The notes beneath the pieces are model-generated. The model worked only from the letters and a program-made list of their open reading frames with translations. It was not told the DNA's origin and searched no databases. From positions 1 to 64,000 of the forward strand of contig NZ_JACOFW010000009.1 of NCBI RefSeq assembly GCF_014284305.1: 64,000 bases of DNA, in the 5' to 3' direction. The position numbers and the translations under genes are program-made. The DNA is from Affinundibacterium seohonense. Its GTDB lineage: Bacteria; Pseudomonadota; Gammaproteobacteria; Burkholderiales; Burkholderiaceae_D. Below, piece by piece: positions 1 through 8,429 of the stretch. Each line of letters opens with the position of its first letter. The stretch's first letter is position 1.

Positions 1-108
1 TCAACGACTACTCGTCGCTGGAAAACCAAAGATGATCGCTATCATTGCCTGCATGAGGAAACTTCTTTCTTTGGCCTTCGCTATTTTAAAATCCAAGATC
101 CCATTTAA
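1..108 (+). CDS. 3' end of an unidentified gene (partial)
   Basis: Frame 1 is open from the window edge to a TAA at 106-108 and gives a 35-residue tail rich in aromatic and charged residues, ending FKIQDPI. It reads like the end of a real coding sequence, but the body lies outside the window, so no family can be named. It converges with the minus-strand gene that ends at 178; the 69 bases between them show no clear hairpin. Confidence 0.4.
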   Translation, partial: STTTRRWKTKDDRYHCLHEETSFFGLRYFKIQDPI

Positions 109-177
109 TCCAGAATTCGCTTGACGGACGAGACAGTATCTACAAAATCAGTTCAGCACCTAGGAGATATCGTAAAT

Positions 178-453
178 CTATGCGATACCCAACTCCTCCA
201 ATCGCAGCAAAATCTCTAAACGTCGCTCTCGCTTGATCTCTTGCCAGTGACGATTTTCTTGCGCGCCCATGATGGCGTAGAGCATGTTCAAACTGGTCGA
301 GGGGAGAGTTTGCTTTAGCTGCAGATACAAATGATATGGATCTGCAGCTAATAACTCAGCGGCGGTGTGGATGCCGATTTGACGCAGCATGGCACTGGAT
401 TTGGGACCTAGTCCGGCCATTTTTTCCAATTCCGTTTGCTGCGCTTTCGCCAT
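178..453 (-). CDS. TfoX C-terminal domain protein
   Basis: This 91-residue protein consists only of a TfoX/Sxy C-terminal domain, a helix-hairpin-helix-like fold. The N-terminal part has the typical GLGPKSSAMLRQIGI stretch followed by TAAELL. Full-length TfoX/Sxy, the competence regulator, also has an N-terminal domain that is absent here; stand-alone C-terminal proteins are common in betaproteobacteria and their role is not established. It lies 25 bases downstream of the S15 peptidase gene on the same strand, so the two may be co-transcribed. A link to competence is only an inference from the family name. Confidence 0.8.
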   Translation of the reverse strand: MAKAQQTELEKMAGLGPKSSAMLRQIGIHTAAELLAADPYHLYLQLKQTLPSTSLNMLYAIMGAQENRHWQEIKRERRLEILLRLEELGIA

Positions 454-478
454 ACCACCGCCTTTGTGTTCGGTCAGA

Positions 479-2398
479 CTAATTACCCAATCCCTTTTTC
501 AAATTATCTACGCCACCTACCACTGGCAAAACGATGGACGTCTGCGATAGATCGACGCTTAATTCTGTCCCCGCCTTCGGCCACAGCGTAAAGTCATGAT
601 CGCTGGACATGATCATTAATGCTAGGCGTTTACCTGCTGGGATGACGCGGTCCATCGCTTGTAGATCGAAGGTCAGATCAACGAATTTTCCTGGTACTAA
701 GGGTGTGCCTGCGAGTTTGGAATCGTAGTTGCCGGTCTTGGTCAATGCCCTATGATTTTGTGGATCTGCCCAGCCTCGGGTGACGACGCCGAGCTGCCCG
801 TTGGAGCCGACTTCTTTGCCATCAAACGGTAAGGTGACTAACCAGACTGACAAATTGGCGGCGGCTTTGTTGGCGGCAAGACGAATCTTGATACTTGGTG
901 TGCCGGACAAATGGACAGACTCGGTCAACTCTGGCGTGGCGTAAATCAAGCGATGTGGCGATTGCTCTGCGCTGGCGAGCACGCCACCTTTGTATTGCAC
1001 GTCATCGACGAGTTTTTCAATGATGGCTTTGCTGGCGGTTTTGCTTTGTGCTTGGAGCTGTAAGCTACCGGCTTTGTTACCACCTGCACCCAAACTCAAA
1101 GTGACATTGGTCGCCTCAGGATTTGGGAAGTCCAAATATGGCGTTGGTGGTGCGCCGCGTTCAGTGCTTTCACGAACGATCATGGCGCGGGCATCGCGTT
1201 CTACCCCATTATCGATACCGTACAAATAATGCGAGAACCAGCGATTACGCATTTCTAATGGTGGAGTGCCACCACCGTGTCCGCCTTGATGCAAATACAG
1301 TTGGGTTGGTACGCCTTGTTTTTTCAAGGCATCGTAAATGCGAATTGAATGCTCAGGCATGACGTTCCAATCTTGCTGACCATGCGCTAACAAGGTCGCG
1401 GCTTTGACACCTTTGATCTTGGTAAGCAAATCACGCTCTGCCCAAAAATCATTGTAGTCGCCATTTTTGCGATCATATTTGGCAGGGTACAAACCATCAC
1501 GGATGGTCTTGTTGCAGTAGTCGCGTTTTTCTGGCGCGCCGCTGTAGATGAAGTCATACAGTTGATCAATGTCTTCGCCCAGATAGCCGCCTGGGTGACG
1601 CACCAAACCATTGCTGCGGTAGTAGTGATAGTAAGAGGTGTTTGGTGCGATTGGGATAATCGCTTCTAAGCCAGCCACGCCTGTTGTTGCGGCGGCTAAA
1701 GGAATGGTGCCGTTGTAAGAGGTGCCTGTCATACCGACTTTACCTGTGGCCCAGCTTGCTTTGACTTCTTGATTGCCATCGATGCTGGTGTAGCCTTTGG
1801 CGCGACCATTGAGCCAATCGATGACGGCTTTTGGTGCGAGTTCTTCTGTTGCACCACCGACCGTTGGACAGCCTTGCGATAAACCAGTGCCTGGCGCTTC
1901 AGAATGGACAACCGCAAAGCCACGTGGCAACCAAGTATCGATTTCTGTACGTGAAATTTCTGGGCGTACTGGGATAAATTTGGCTTGCTCATTGACTGGA
2001 CGCGGTGGTGGCTCACTGCCTAACTCGTGCTTCACATCCCACATTTTTTGATTCTTCATGGTGCCAGCGAAATAGGGTGAAGATTCGTACACCACTGCAA
2101 CCTTTAAGCCCTCAGTCTCGGTTTGTTTAGGACGCGTGACGGCAACGTGCACACGATCTGGCTTGCCATCAGCATCGCTATCGAACTCGGTTTCCACCCA
2201 TAATTCTTGTTTAATCCACTGCGACTTGTCTTGAAAACCCGGCACGACTTGGGCTTGTCCGTTATAGAAAACTGGGACGGTTTTGGTACCGGCTGCCGCA
2301 TCTTGCGCCATGCTATTCGTCGAAAAAGCGGCGATGAGGGCGAGGCTCAAGAGGGATCGTTGGCACAGTTTTTTGGAATACGCTTGGCTGGTTTTCAT
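479..2398 (-). CDS. Secreted S15-family Xaa-Pro dipeptidyl-peptidase
   Basis: The 639-residue protein starts with a signal peptide (charged start, hydrophobic residues 15-28, cleavage near SMAQD), so it acts in the periplasm or outside the cell. It belongs to the alpha/beta-hydrolase family S15 (CocE/NonD, X-Pro dipeptidyl-peptidases). The nucleophile is Ser227 in GTSYNG, the likely acid is Asp343 in GQQDWNV, and the likely base is His374 in GGHGG. A C-terminal jelly-roll-like domain (about residues 430-630) is typical of the family. It probably removes Xaa-Pro dipeptides from peptides; esterase activity of the CocE type cannot be excluded. The TfoX-domain gene follows 25 bases downstream. 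Confidence 0.85.
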   Translation of the reverse strand: MKTSQAYSKKLCQRSLLSLALIAAFSTNSMAQDAAAGTKTVPVFYNGQAQVVPGFQDKSQWIKQELWVETEFDSDADGKPDRVHVAVTRPKQTETEGLKVAVVYESSPYFAGTMKNQKMWDVKHELGSEPPPRPVNEQAKFIPVRPEISRTEIDTWLPRGFAVVHSEAPGTGLSQGCPTVGGATEELAPKAVIDWLNGRAKGYTSIDGNQEVKASWATGKVGMTGTSYNGTIPLAAATTGVAGLEAIIPIAPNTSYYHYYRSNGLVRHPGGYLGEDIDQLYDFIYSGAPEKRDYCNKTIRDGLYPAKYDRKNGDYNDFWAERDLLTKIKGVKAATLLAHGQQDWNVMPEHSIRIYDALKKQGVPTQLYLHQGGHGGGTPPLEMRNRWFSHYLYGIDNGVERDARAMIVRESTERGAPPTPYLDFPNPEATNVTLSLGAGGNKAGSLQLQAQSKTASKAIIEKLVDDVQYKGGVLASAEQSPHRLIYATPELTESVHLSGTPSIKIRLAANKAAANLSVWLVTLPFDGKEVGSNGQLGVVTRGWADPQNHRALTKTGNYDSKLAGTPLVPGKFVDLTFDLQAMDRVIPAGKRLALMIMSSDHDFTLWPKAGTELSVDLSQTSIVLPVVGGVDNLKKGLGN

Positions 2399-2557
2399 AT
2401 TGAGTTGGCAGTGAGAGTAGTCAATTAAGGAGTCGAAACTGGGTGAGTAGACCGCAATTATGCACAGAAGTTTCAGCTAAATATATTAAGGTGTTCAAAT
2501 TTACTTGGCTTGTGTGGTTTAAACCCACCCCTAGGTTTTCCTTGAAGACGTAGTTAT

Positions 2558-3075
2558 ACACAAGTCGAACAAACAGAACCGATATTAGTGTCGCTCCTGC
2601 GCAGGCAGGAGCCCAGCGTCTTTGGTTGGGCAACGAACGACACTGGATTCCTGCCTACGCAGGAATGACAAACTGTGCCCTCGTTTCGCTTTTTCCTTCT
2701 CACTTAACGCCGAAAGATTCATCTTCAACTATCCATAAGTATCTACACAAGTCGAACAAACAATAACGGTATTAGTGTCGCTCCTGCGCAGGCAGGAGCC
2801 CAGCGTCTTTGGTTGGGCGACGAACGACACTGGGTTCCTGCCTACGCAGGAATGACAAACTGTGTCCTCGTTTCGCTTTTTCCTTCTCACTTAGCGTCAA
2901 AAATTTCTTCTTCAACTATTCATAAGTATCTATACAAGTCGAACAAACAGTACCGATATTAGCGTCGCTCCTGCGCAGGCAGGAGCCCAGCGTCTTTGGT
3001 TGGGCGACGAACGACACTGGTTTCCTGCCTACGCAGGAATGACAAACTGTGCCCTCATCTCGCTTTTTCCTTCTT
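2558..3075. repeat. Three tandem copies of a 187-bp palindrome-rich repeat
   Basis: Three copies start at 2558, 2745 and 2932, each exactly 187 bases after the last; the third is cut short near 3075. Every copy holds two hairpins. The first is CTCCTGC-GCAG-GCAGGAG (2594-2611 in copy 1); the second is TTCCTGC-CTAC-GCAGGAA (2648-2665). The two hairpin segments are themselves inverted relatives of each other, as in REP/BIME-type elements. The copies differ at only a few positions. They fill most of the 760-base gap between the S15 peptidase and the NHL gene; no coding sequence is seen here. No REP-associated transposase is visible in the window. Confidence 0.9.
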
Positions 3076-3179
3076 TCACAATGTCAGAATTTTCAGCGCA
3101 ATCCACCAAAAACTCTACAAAACCCAGCCCATGCTTGTTATGCTGCGCATCCCGATGAATGTTTGAGGTCTTTTTATTC

Positions 3180-5399
3180 ATGCAACGCCGTTCCTTGTTT
3201 CTTGCCTCCGCCGCTTTGTTAATTTCCGGATTGGCTGTTTCTGGCTACTATTTGTTCCGTTCCGAATCGCCGCTACCAACCCCGCTCAAAGCTGTCTTCG
3301 CAAAAAAACCCATTGTCACTGATATGTTGTGGGAGGCGCAGATCACGCCGTTTGCTGTTCAGTATTCGCTCAACCAAGATCCAAACAGTGCGGAAACCTT
3401 TAGCGATCCCAACGGGATCGTTTTTGATGCGCAGGGCAATATTTATATTGCCGATGCGGGCGAGCATAATCGGATTTTGAAAATCAATAAGAAGGGCGAG
3501 ACGGTCATCTATGCAGGCAGCACTGAAGGTTTTGCTGATGCGGTCGAGGGTGGTGCGCAAGCAGCCAAGTTTCACACACCATCTGCGCTCGCGATCGACA
3601 AACAAGGCAATCTGTATGTGGCCGATACGGGCAATCACGTGATACGCAAAATCACGCCAAAAGGGCAGGTTTCTACTTTGGCGGGGAATGGTATCGCTGG
3701 CTATCGCGATGGCGCAGCACAGCAGGCGCAATTTAATGGCCCTATCGGCGTTGCGGTTGCCAAGGATGGCAAGGTCTATGTGGCAGATACTTACAACGAC
3801 AAAATCCGTGTGATTCTGCCAGATGGCACGGTACAAGCCGTCGCTGGTGGCGCAGCGCCAGGTTATCAAGATGGCGTGGGTACAGCCGCCTTATTTGATA
3901 CGCCTAGCAACATCGCTATCAACAGCAAAGGCGAACTCATCATCGCCGACACGCGCAACAATGCCGTTCGTAAGATCAATGCATTGGGCGAAGTTTCCAC
4001 TTTGATCTACAGCGATCCTAAAGATAGAGAAGCCTTACTGCGACGTCCTGCTGGTTTAGCAATCACGCATGATGATCACATTTATGTCAGCGAACTCTCA
4101 CATGGTCGCATCATGCAAATTGCCCCCAGTGGCGAAACCCGTGGCCTCACTGGCGTTGATATCGACATTATTCCCGGTGACGATACTAGTCCGCGTATGC
4201 GCAGCCCAATGGCTCTCGCCGTCAACTCAGATGGTAATCTTTTGGTCAGCGACAGTGGCATGAATATGCTTCATCAAGTGCATCGCAAAGATTCTTACGA
4301 GGGTCGCAGCATCGGTCCGCAGATTCTAAAGATTGTCGAACCTGTCGCACCATTAGTCCAACTTTCGCTGTGGCCATTACTACCGCAAGATCAGCCCCAT
4401 GAAGTAGTTGGCACCATCGGTGAAGTGCGTGGCGAATATGGTGGCGACAGTCGTCATCACTTTCATCGTGGCGTCGACATGCAAGCCAACATGGGCGAAG
4501 CTGTGGTCGCGATCAAAAATGAAAAGGTCAGCTCACCAGTGCCCGCTTGGGCAGCCGGCACCATCAACGAAGGTATGCGAGTCAGCAAGCTGTCGTATAT
4601 CCACATGAAAGTTGGTCGTAAGCTGAATGAAGCTGTACTTGATCCGCAAAAATTTAGCGTGATTAAAGACGCCGGTGGCAAACTCCAGCAAGTCAGAGTC
4701 AAGCGCGGTACTCGCTTTGAAGTTGGCGAAGCGGTTGGCACAATCAATAGCATGTACCACGTCCATTTGAATTACGCGCCCGAAGGCGATGTGGTTAATC
4801 CGCTGTCACTACAATTTATCGGCTTCAAAGACAGTGTCATTCCACAAATCAATCGTATCGACATCGCAGATCAAGACGGCAAAATCTTGGGCAGACCGGT
4901 CACGGTAGCGACTAAAGCCAAGGGCAAGAAGAAAGACAAAACGCCAGCAGCCGTTCCACAAAGCAGTGGTCCATTAACGCTGTCACGCAGCTTGGAGCAA
5001 GTCAGCATCATCGTCGACGCCTTTGATCAAGCCGATGGCAATATTGCGCGCCGTCGTTTGGGCTTATACGAACTCGGTTATCAAATCCTGAATGCCGATG
5101 GCACTCCGCTACCAGGTTTCGAAAAACCGAAAATGACGATACGCTTCAACCACCTACCAGCCGACGAAGAAGCCGTCAAAGTCGCCTATGCCGAGAACAG
5201 TGGCATCACCGTACACGGCAGCGCAGCGACCAAATTTTTATACAACATCACCAACGAAATTCACGACGGTCATGCGATCATCAAGTTTTGGCAGATCAAA
5301 GATTTGCCAGCGGGGGACTATCTAATTCACGTACATGCTGCTGACTATGCGGGCAATGTGGCGAATCGAAATCATGTATTGCGGGTGCGTTTGGAATAA
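3180..5399 (+). CDS. NHL-repeat protein fused to an M23-like peptidase domain
   Basis: The start at 3180 (MQRRSLFLA) is preferred over the ATG at 3159, because GAGG lies 11 bases upstream and the product then opens with a normal signal anchor. Residues about 60-390 hold at least five NHL beta-propeller repeats (recurring YVADTGNH / YIADAGEHN motifs). A second domain follows with the M23/LytM zinc pattern: His429-x3-Asp433 (HRGVD) and His527-x-His529 (HVH). The C-terminal 150 residues look like a beta-sandwich. All zinc ligands are present, so peptidase activity on cell-wall or other peptides is possible, but the sequence around them is divergent. It stands alone downstream of the tandem repeats. 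Confidence 0.7.
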   Translation: MQRRSLFLASAALLISGLAVSGYYLFRSESPLPTPLKAVFAKKPIVTDMLWEAQITPFAVQYSLNQDPNSAETFSDPNGIVFDAQGNIYIADAGEHNRILKINKKGETVIYAGSTEGFADAVEGGAQAAKFHTPSALAIDKQGNLYVADTGNHVIRKITPKGQVSTLAGNGIAGYRDGAAQQAQFNGPIGVAVAKDGKVYVADTYNDKIRVILPDGTVQAVAGGAAPGYQDGVGTAALFDTPSNIAINSKGELIIADTRNNAVRKINALGEVSTLIYSDPKDREALLRRPAGLAITHDDHIYVSELSHGRIMQIAPSGETRGLTGVDIDIIPGDDTSPRMRSPMALAVNSDGNLLVSDSGMNMLHQVHRKDSYEGRSIGPQILKIVEPVAPLVQLSLWPLLPQDQPHEVVGTIGEVRGEYGGDSRHHFHRGVDMQANMGEAVVAIKNEKVSSPVPAWAAGTINEGMRVSKLSYIHMKVGRKLNEAVLDPQKFSVIKDAGGKLQQVRVKRGTRFEVGEAVGTINSMYHVHLNYAPEGDVVNPLSLQFIGFKDSVIPQINRIDIADQDGKILGRPVTVATKAKGKKKDKTPAAVPQSSGPLTLSRSLEQVSIIVDAFDQADGNIARRRLGLYELGYQILNADGTPLPGFEKPKMTIRFNHLPADEEAVKVAYAENSGITVHGSAATKFLYNITNEIHDGHAIIKFWQIKDLPAGDYLIHVHAADYAGNVANRNHVLRVRLE

Positions 5400-5532
5400 T
5401 TTTTGGAAGAACGATTTTGTGCCGGGTAAATTTGGCTCAAAATTTTGGTTCACATCCCCTTTATTTCACATTGAGCTAACGAGTGAGCCATAAATAAGCA
5501 AAAAAACTAGCCTACTAACTTACGCCAAACAT

Positions 5533-5994
5533 ATGCACCAAGAGATAAAAATACGCCGCGCGACTCCCGATGATGCAAGTGCAATCGAAGCGCTTTACCG
5601 CGAGTTAGTGAAAAATCCCGCCATTCGCGTTAGCCCGCAACGCCTTGAGCAAGTGGCTCGAGGTGAGCATACGTTTTTACTAGTTGCAGTGTGCGACGGA
5701 GCAGTAGCAGGAACGGCGTTGCTCTCACTATGCTTAGACGTCATGTTTGGCAACCAGACTTTCGGCGTCATTGAAAACGTCGTGGTAAGCGGTGATGCTC
5801 GTTCGGCTGGAATTGGCGCGATGCTGATGCTCGAAATTGAACGCATCGCTACCACGAATCAATGCTCCAAACTCATGCTACTGAGTACCGCAAGCCGAAC
5901 AGATGCCCATCGATTCTTTGCACGTCATGGTTTCCAAGATAGCAGTAAACGAGGTTTTGTTAAGTATCGTCGTGACTTTAATTTGGCTACGTAA
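5533..5994 (+). CDS. GNAT-family N-acetyltransferase
   Basis: This 153-residue single-domain protein has the GNAT fold: an N-terminal strand-helix (IRRATPDDASAIEALY), central strands ending in VIENVVV, and an acetyl-CoA pyrophosphate loop of the form RSAGIGAML (consensus Q/R-x-x-G-x-G/A). The C-terminal part has the usual AHRFFARHGF motif. It would transfer acetyl from acetyl-CoA to an amine; the substrate cannot be told from sequence. It stands alone, with a 133-base gap upstream in which no clear promoter is visible. Confidence 0.85.
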   Translation: MHQEIKIRRATPDDASAIEALYRELVKNPAIRVSPQRLEQVARGEHTFLLVAVCDGAVAGTALLSLCLDVMFGNQTFGVIENVVVSGDARSAGIGAMLMLEIERIATTNQCSKLMLLSTASRTDAHRFFARHGFQDSSKRGFVKYRRDFNLAT

Positions 5995-6188
5995 TTGTGG
6001 TTACTCGCCCATCAGCTGAAAGTGCTCGGTACGATCAACATATACGTAGTTGCACCCAGATGAAAACCGAATTCACTTGGAATTCCATCACTGACTTAAA
6101 CATTTAATTTTTGATTATACTAACTGTCTATTTTCATTCGTACGATTGCACACTCGCCAATCGGAAAAACCACTAGAGAACAAGAATT

Positions 6189-6986
6189 ATGAAGACTTTA
6201 TTCATCGTTTTGACCTGTATATTCTTTAGCGTCGAGACGGCTCAAGCGCAGTCATCGACGAAGGAATTGAAGGTCGCAACGCAAAAAGACCCGAATGAAA
6301 GTGAAGTAAAAAAAGAAACCTTAGAGATGCTTATGCCCGCCGTCGTGGAGGTGAGTGGCACTAAAGATCCAGAACTGAAGCCATATCGAACTATGATCAA
6401 AGGACTGGACGCATTTGAAAAAAATAGTCACTTGGCTCCCAATGCTAAATTTAGATTTATATTAAAGACGCAACGTCGTGACACACCAATTCAGGGAACT
6501 ACGTTACGCATTACTGGTGACACGGTATCAATACCTGTAGAAATTGCTGGCGATGGGACTTTTACCTTAACTAGAAATGCTTTAGCGGAAGAGGAGAATG
6601 CTGATTTAATGTTAAATCGGAAAAAAGCAAGTATGCGTTGGCGTCCATATATTCGAAGTTCATCGGTATTGCCAAATCAATTGCGCCTTGGTGATTTGAG
6701 ATTGGAATGCGAAATATTGTGGGCGATTGAATATGATGAGACATCATTTTTTGTGCGTAACCTTTTTCGCCTAGCTGGTGGTGCGTGCAATTCTTCTCGA
6801 ATTTCAAATGGAATGATTATTCCAAATTTACTATCTGCTACTTTGGTTTCTGGTGCGCGGCGATTGAAGATTGCTGACTCAACGAAGGATAAATTTCGTG
6901 ATTGGCTTGAGCCACCACTTTATGACAAAAGTTGGGATGACGATACTATCATCGAGTTAGAATTTGAGGATAAAACACTGAATTGA
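6189..6986 (+). CDS. Exported protein of unknown function
   Basis: The 265-residue product begins with a clear signal peptide (MKTLFIVLTCIFFSVE, cleavage near AQAQ), so it is exported to the periplasm. I do not recognise the family. The mature part is mixed strand and helix, has two cysteines (about residues 178 and 203) that could form a disulfide, and ends with an acidic tail. The middle of the gene is richer in A+T than its neighbours, which hints at transfer, but no mobile element is adjacent. The start is supported by a weak purine-rich site (AGAGAACAAG) just upstream. Confidence 0.6.
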   Translation: MKTLFIVLTCIFFSVETAQAQSSTKELKVATQKDPNESEVKKETLEMLMPAVVEVSGTKDPELKPYRTMIKGLDAFEKNSHLAPNAKFRFILKTQRRDTPIQGTTLRITGDTVSIPVEIAGDGTFTLTRNALAEEENADLMLNRKKASMRWRPYIRSSSVLPNQLRLGDLRLECEILWAIEYDETSFFVRNLFRLAGGACNSSRISNGMIIPNLLSATLVSGARRLKIADSTKDKFRDWLEPPLYDKSWDDDTIIELEFEDKTLN

Positions 6987-7051
6987 AAAGTTATTCTTAT
7001 TCAGCGTATTTGGTGCAATCACGCCGTCGCTAATCACACTACACAAAAACC

Positions 7052-7513
7052 ATGATGAAAATCCTAGAAAATTCCAAAGAGTACCTAAGCGATTTCATCC
7101 GTCTCAACGAAGAATGGATCAGCCATTATTTTCAGCTTGAGGAAACCGATAAAAAACTAGCCGCCGATCCCTATCAAGTCATAGACAAGGGAGGCTACAT
7201 ATTCTCCTTAGTCAGCGACGAGGAAGTTGTCGGTGTCTGCGCCTTGTTTAATAACGGTGATGGCGTCTACGAACTAGCGCGCATGGCGGTATCGCCCGCC
7301 CATCATGGCAAGGCTTACAGCAATTTATTGATGGAGCACTGCCTAGCTAAACTTACATCCATACAAGCGAAGAAAGTCTATCTGGTGTCCAACACTAAAC
7401 TCGCAGCGGCGATTCATTTGTATAAAAAATTTGGTTTTCAAACCGTGTTCGAAGGGCCGCATCCGGTTTATTCTCGAGCGAATATCGTGATGGAACGCAG
7501 TGTAGAGATCTAG
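7052..7513 (+). CDS. GNAT-family N-acetyltransferase
   Basis: This 153-residue protein is a single GNAT domain. Motif A reads MAVSPAHHGKAYSNLL, where the usual glycine-rich loop is partly replaced (HHGKAYS), and motif B contains AAIHLYKKFGFQ, the standard end of the fold. The start may be either of two adjacent ATG codons (7052 or 7055). It acetylates an unknown amine substrate. It sits between the unknown exported protein and the DUF4287 gene, all on the plus strand, with a 65-base gap to each neighbour. Confidence 0.85.
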   Translation: MMKILENSKEYLSDFIRLNEEWISHYFQLEETDKKLAADPYQVIDKGGYIFSLVSDEEVVGVCALFNNGDGVYELARMAVSPAHHGKAYSNLLMEHCLAKLTSIQAKKVYLVSNTKLAAAIHLYKKFGFQTVFEGPHPVYSRANIVMERSVEI

Positions 7514-7578
7514 CAACAAACAATGACTAGGACTTCACAGTCTTATTTAGATGAAAATTTATTCAGCGAGTAGCCATC

Positions 7579-7794
7579 ATGTCAGACAACACAAAACCCA
7601 CAGGCCCAGCCTCCTATTTTCCATCTATCGAAAAGAAGTACGGATTTCCCATCCAGCACTGGTTTGATCTGCTGCAGAATCAAAAGACGCTGAAGCATAT
7701 GGAGATGGTCGCCTGGCTTAAAAGCGAGCATCAAATGGGGCATGGTCATGCCAATGCGCTCGTGGCGGTTTTTCGCAGTCAAGAGGGTTTATAG
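7579..7794 (+). CDS. DUF4287 domain protein
   Basis: A 71-residue soluble protein matching the DUF4287 pattern: an N-terminal SYFPSIEKKYG motif, then WFDLLQ, then a helix ending MVAWLKSEHQMGHGHANALVAV. The family is small, widespread in bacteria and of unknown function; it is often found alone or fused to a DUF5655 domain. The gene follows the GNAT gene by 65 bases on the same strand and may share its transcript. Confidence 0.8.
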   Translation: MSDNTKPTGPASYFPSIEKKYGFPIQHWFDLLQNQKTLKHMEMVAWLKSEHQMGHGHANALVAVFRSQEGL

Positions 7795-7908
7795 GGCACC
7801 GTTACGCTGCAATCTATCTGACGCCATGAAAACTATGCGTTGCCAGTTGTTCCAACTTCACATCGCCAGAACATGGCTGATCACATCTGCATTAGGTAAT
7901 TAGAAAAT

Positions 7909-8358
7909 ATGGCTCGCGTTGAATTTCAAGTCAATATCCAAGCACCAATTGAGTTGGTGTATCAAGTTTCTCAGGACTATTCAGTGCGTTATGAGTGGGA
8001 TGCGTTTCCTGAGAAAATCGCCTTGCTATATGGTGCGGAACGCATTGAAAAAGGGGTTTGCGTGTCGGTCGCTGCCAAAAATGGACTTAAGATGGAAGTC
8101 GAATTTGTTCAAGTCATGCCACCAACAACCGCAGCTATCACGATGAAAAAAGGCCCTATCGTGCTGCAAGGGTTTTCTGGCAGTTGGGTGTTTAGATCGA
8201 TTACAGCCAACGAAACCAATGCCAAGTTTATTTATGCGATCAAAACAAAATGGTGGACCATACCCTTGGTATCTGAGCGTATTGCGAGTTGGTATTTTTC
8301 ACGCGTCATTCGATCCAGGTTAACCGGTTTAAAAATGTACTGCGAGACTAAGGCCTAA
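7909..8358 (+). CDS. SRPBCC (START-like) ligand-binding protein
   Basis: The 149-residue protein fits the SRPBCC / polyketide-cyclase-like fold: an N-terminal strand VEFQVNIQAPIELVYQV, followed by two short helices, a curved sheet and a long C-terminal helix (WYFSRVIRSRLTGLKMYC). Such proteins form a deep hydrophobic pocket; the ligand cannot be told here. No catalytic residues are evident. It converges with the chemoreceptor gene, and a long inverted repeat that overlaps its stop codon lies between them. Confidence 0.7.
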   Translation: MARVEFQVNIQAPIELVYQVSQDYSVRYEWDAFPEKIALLYGAERIEKGVCVSVAAKNGLKMEVEFVQVMPPTTAAITMKKGPIVLQGFSGSWVFRSITANETNAKFIYAIKTKWWTIPLVSERIASWYFSRVIRSRLTGLKMYCETKA

Positions 8359-8408
8359 GCATTTAAGAATGGACTCTGTTGGTCTTGATGACTCTCAAGT
8401 GCTTAGGC
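8353..8408. terminator. Inverted repeat between convergent genes
   Basis: GCCTAAGCA at 8353-8361 pairs perfectly with TGCTTAGGC at 8400-8408. The left arm overlaps the stop of the SRPBCC gene, and the right arm is followed by TTAAAAAG. The 38-base loop is long for an intrinsic terminator, so termination is plausible rather than certain. Confidence 0.45.
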
Positions 8409-8429
8409 TTAAAAAGAGCAAGCAAAAAC

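Noticed and set aside
2558-3075. Repeats as a CRISPR array
   Set aside because: The units are 187 bases long, adjacent and nearly identical over their whole length; there are no variable spacers and no cas genes.
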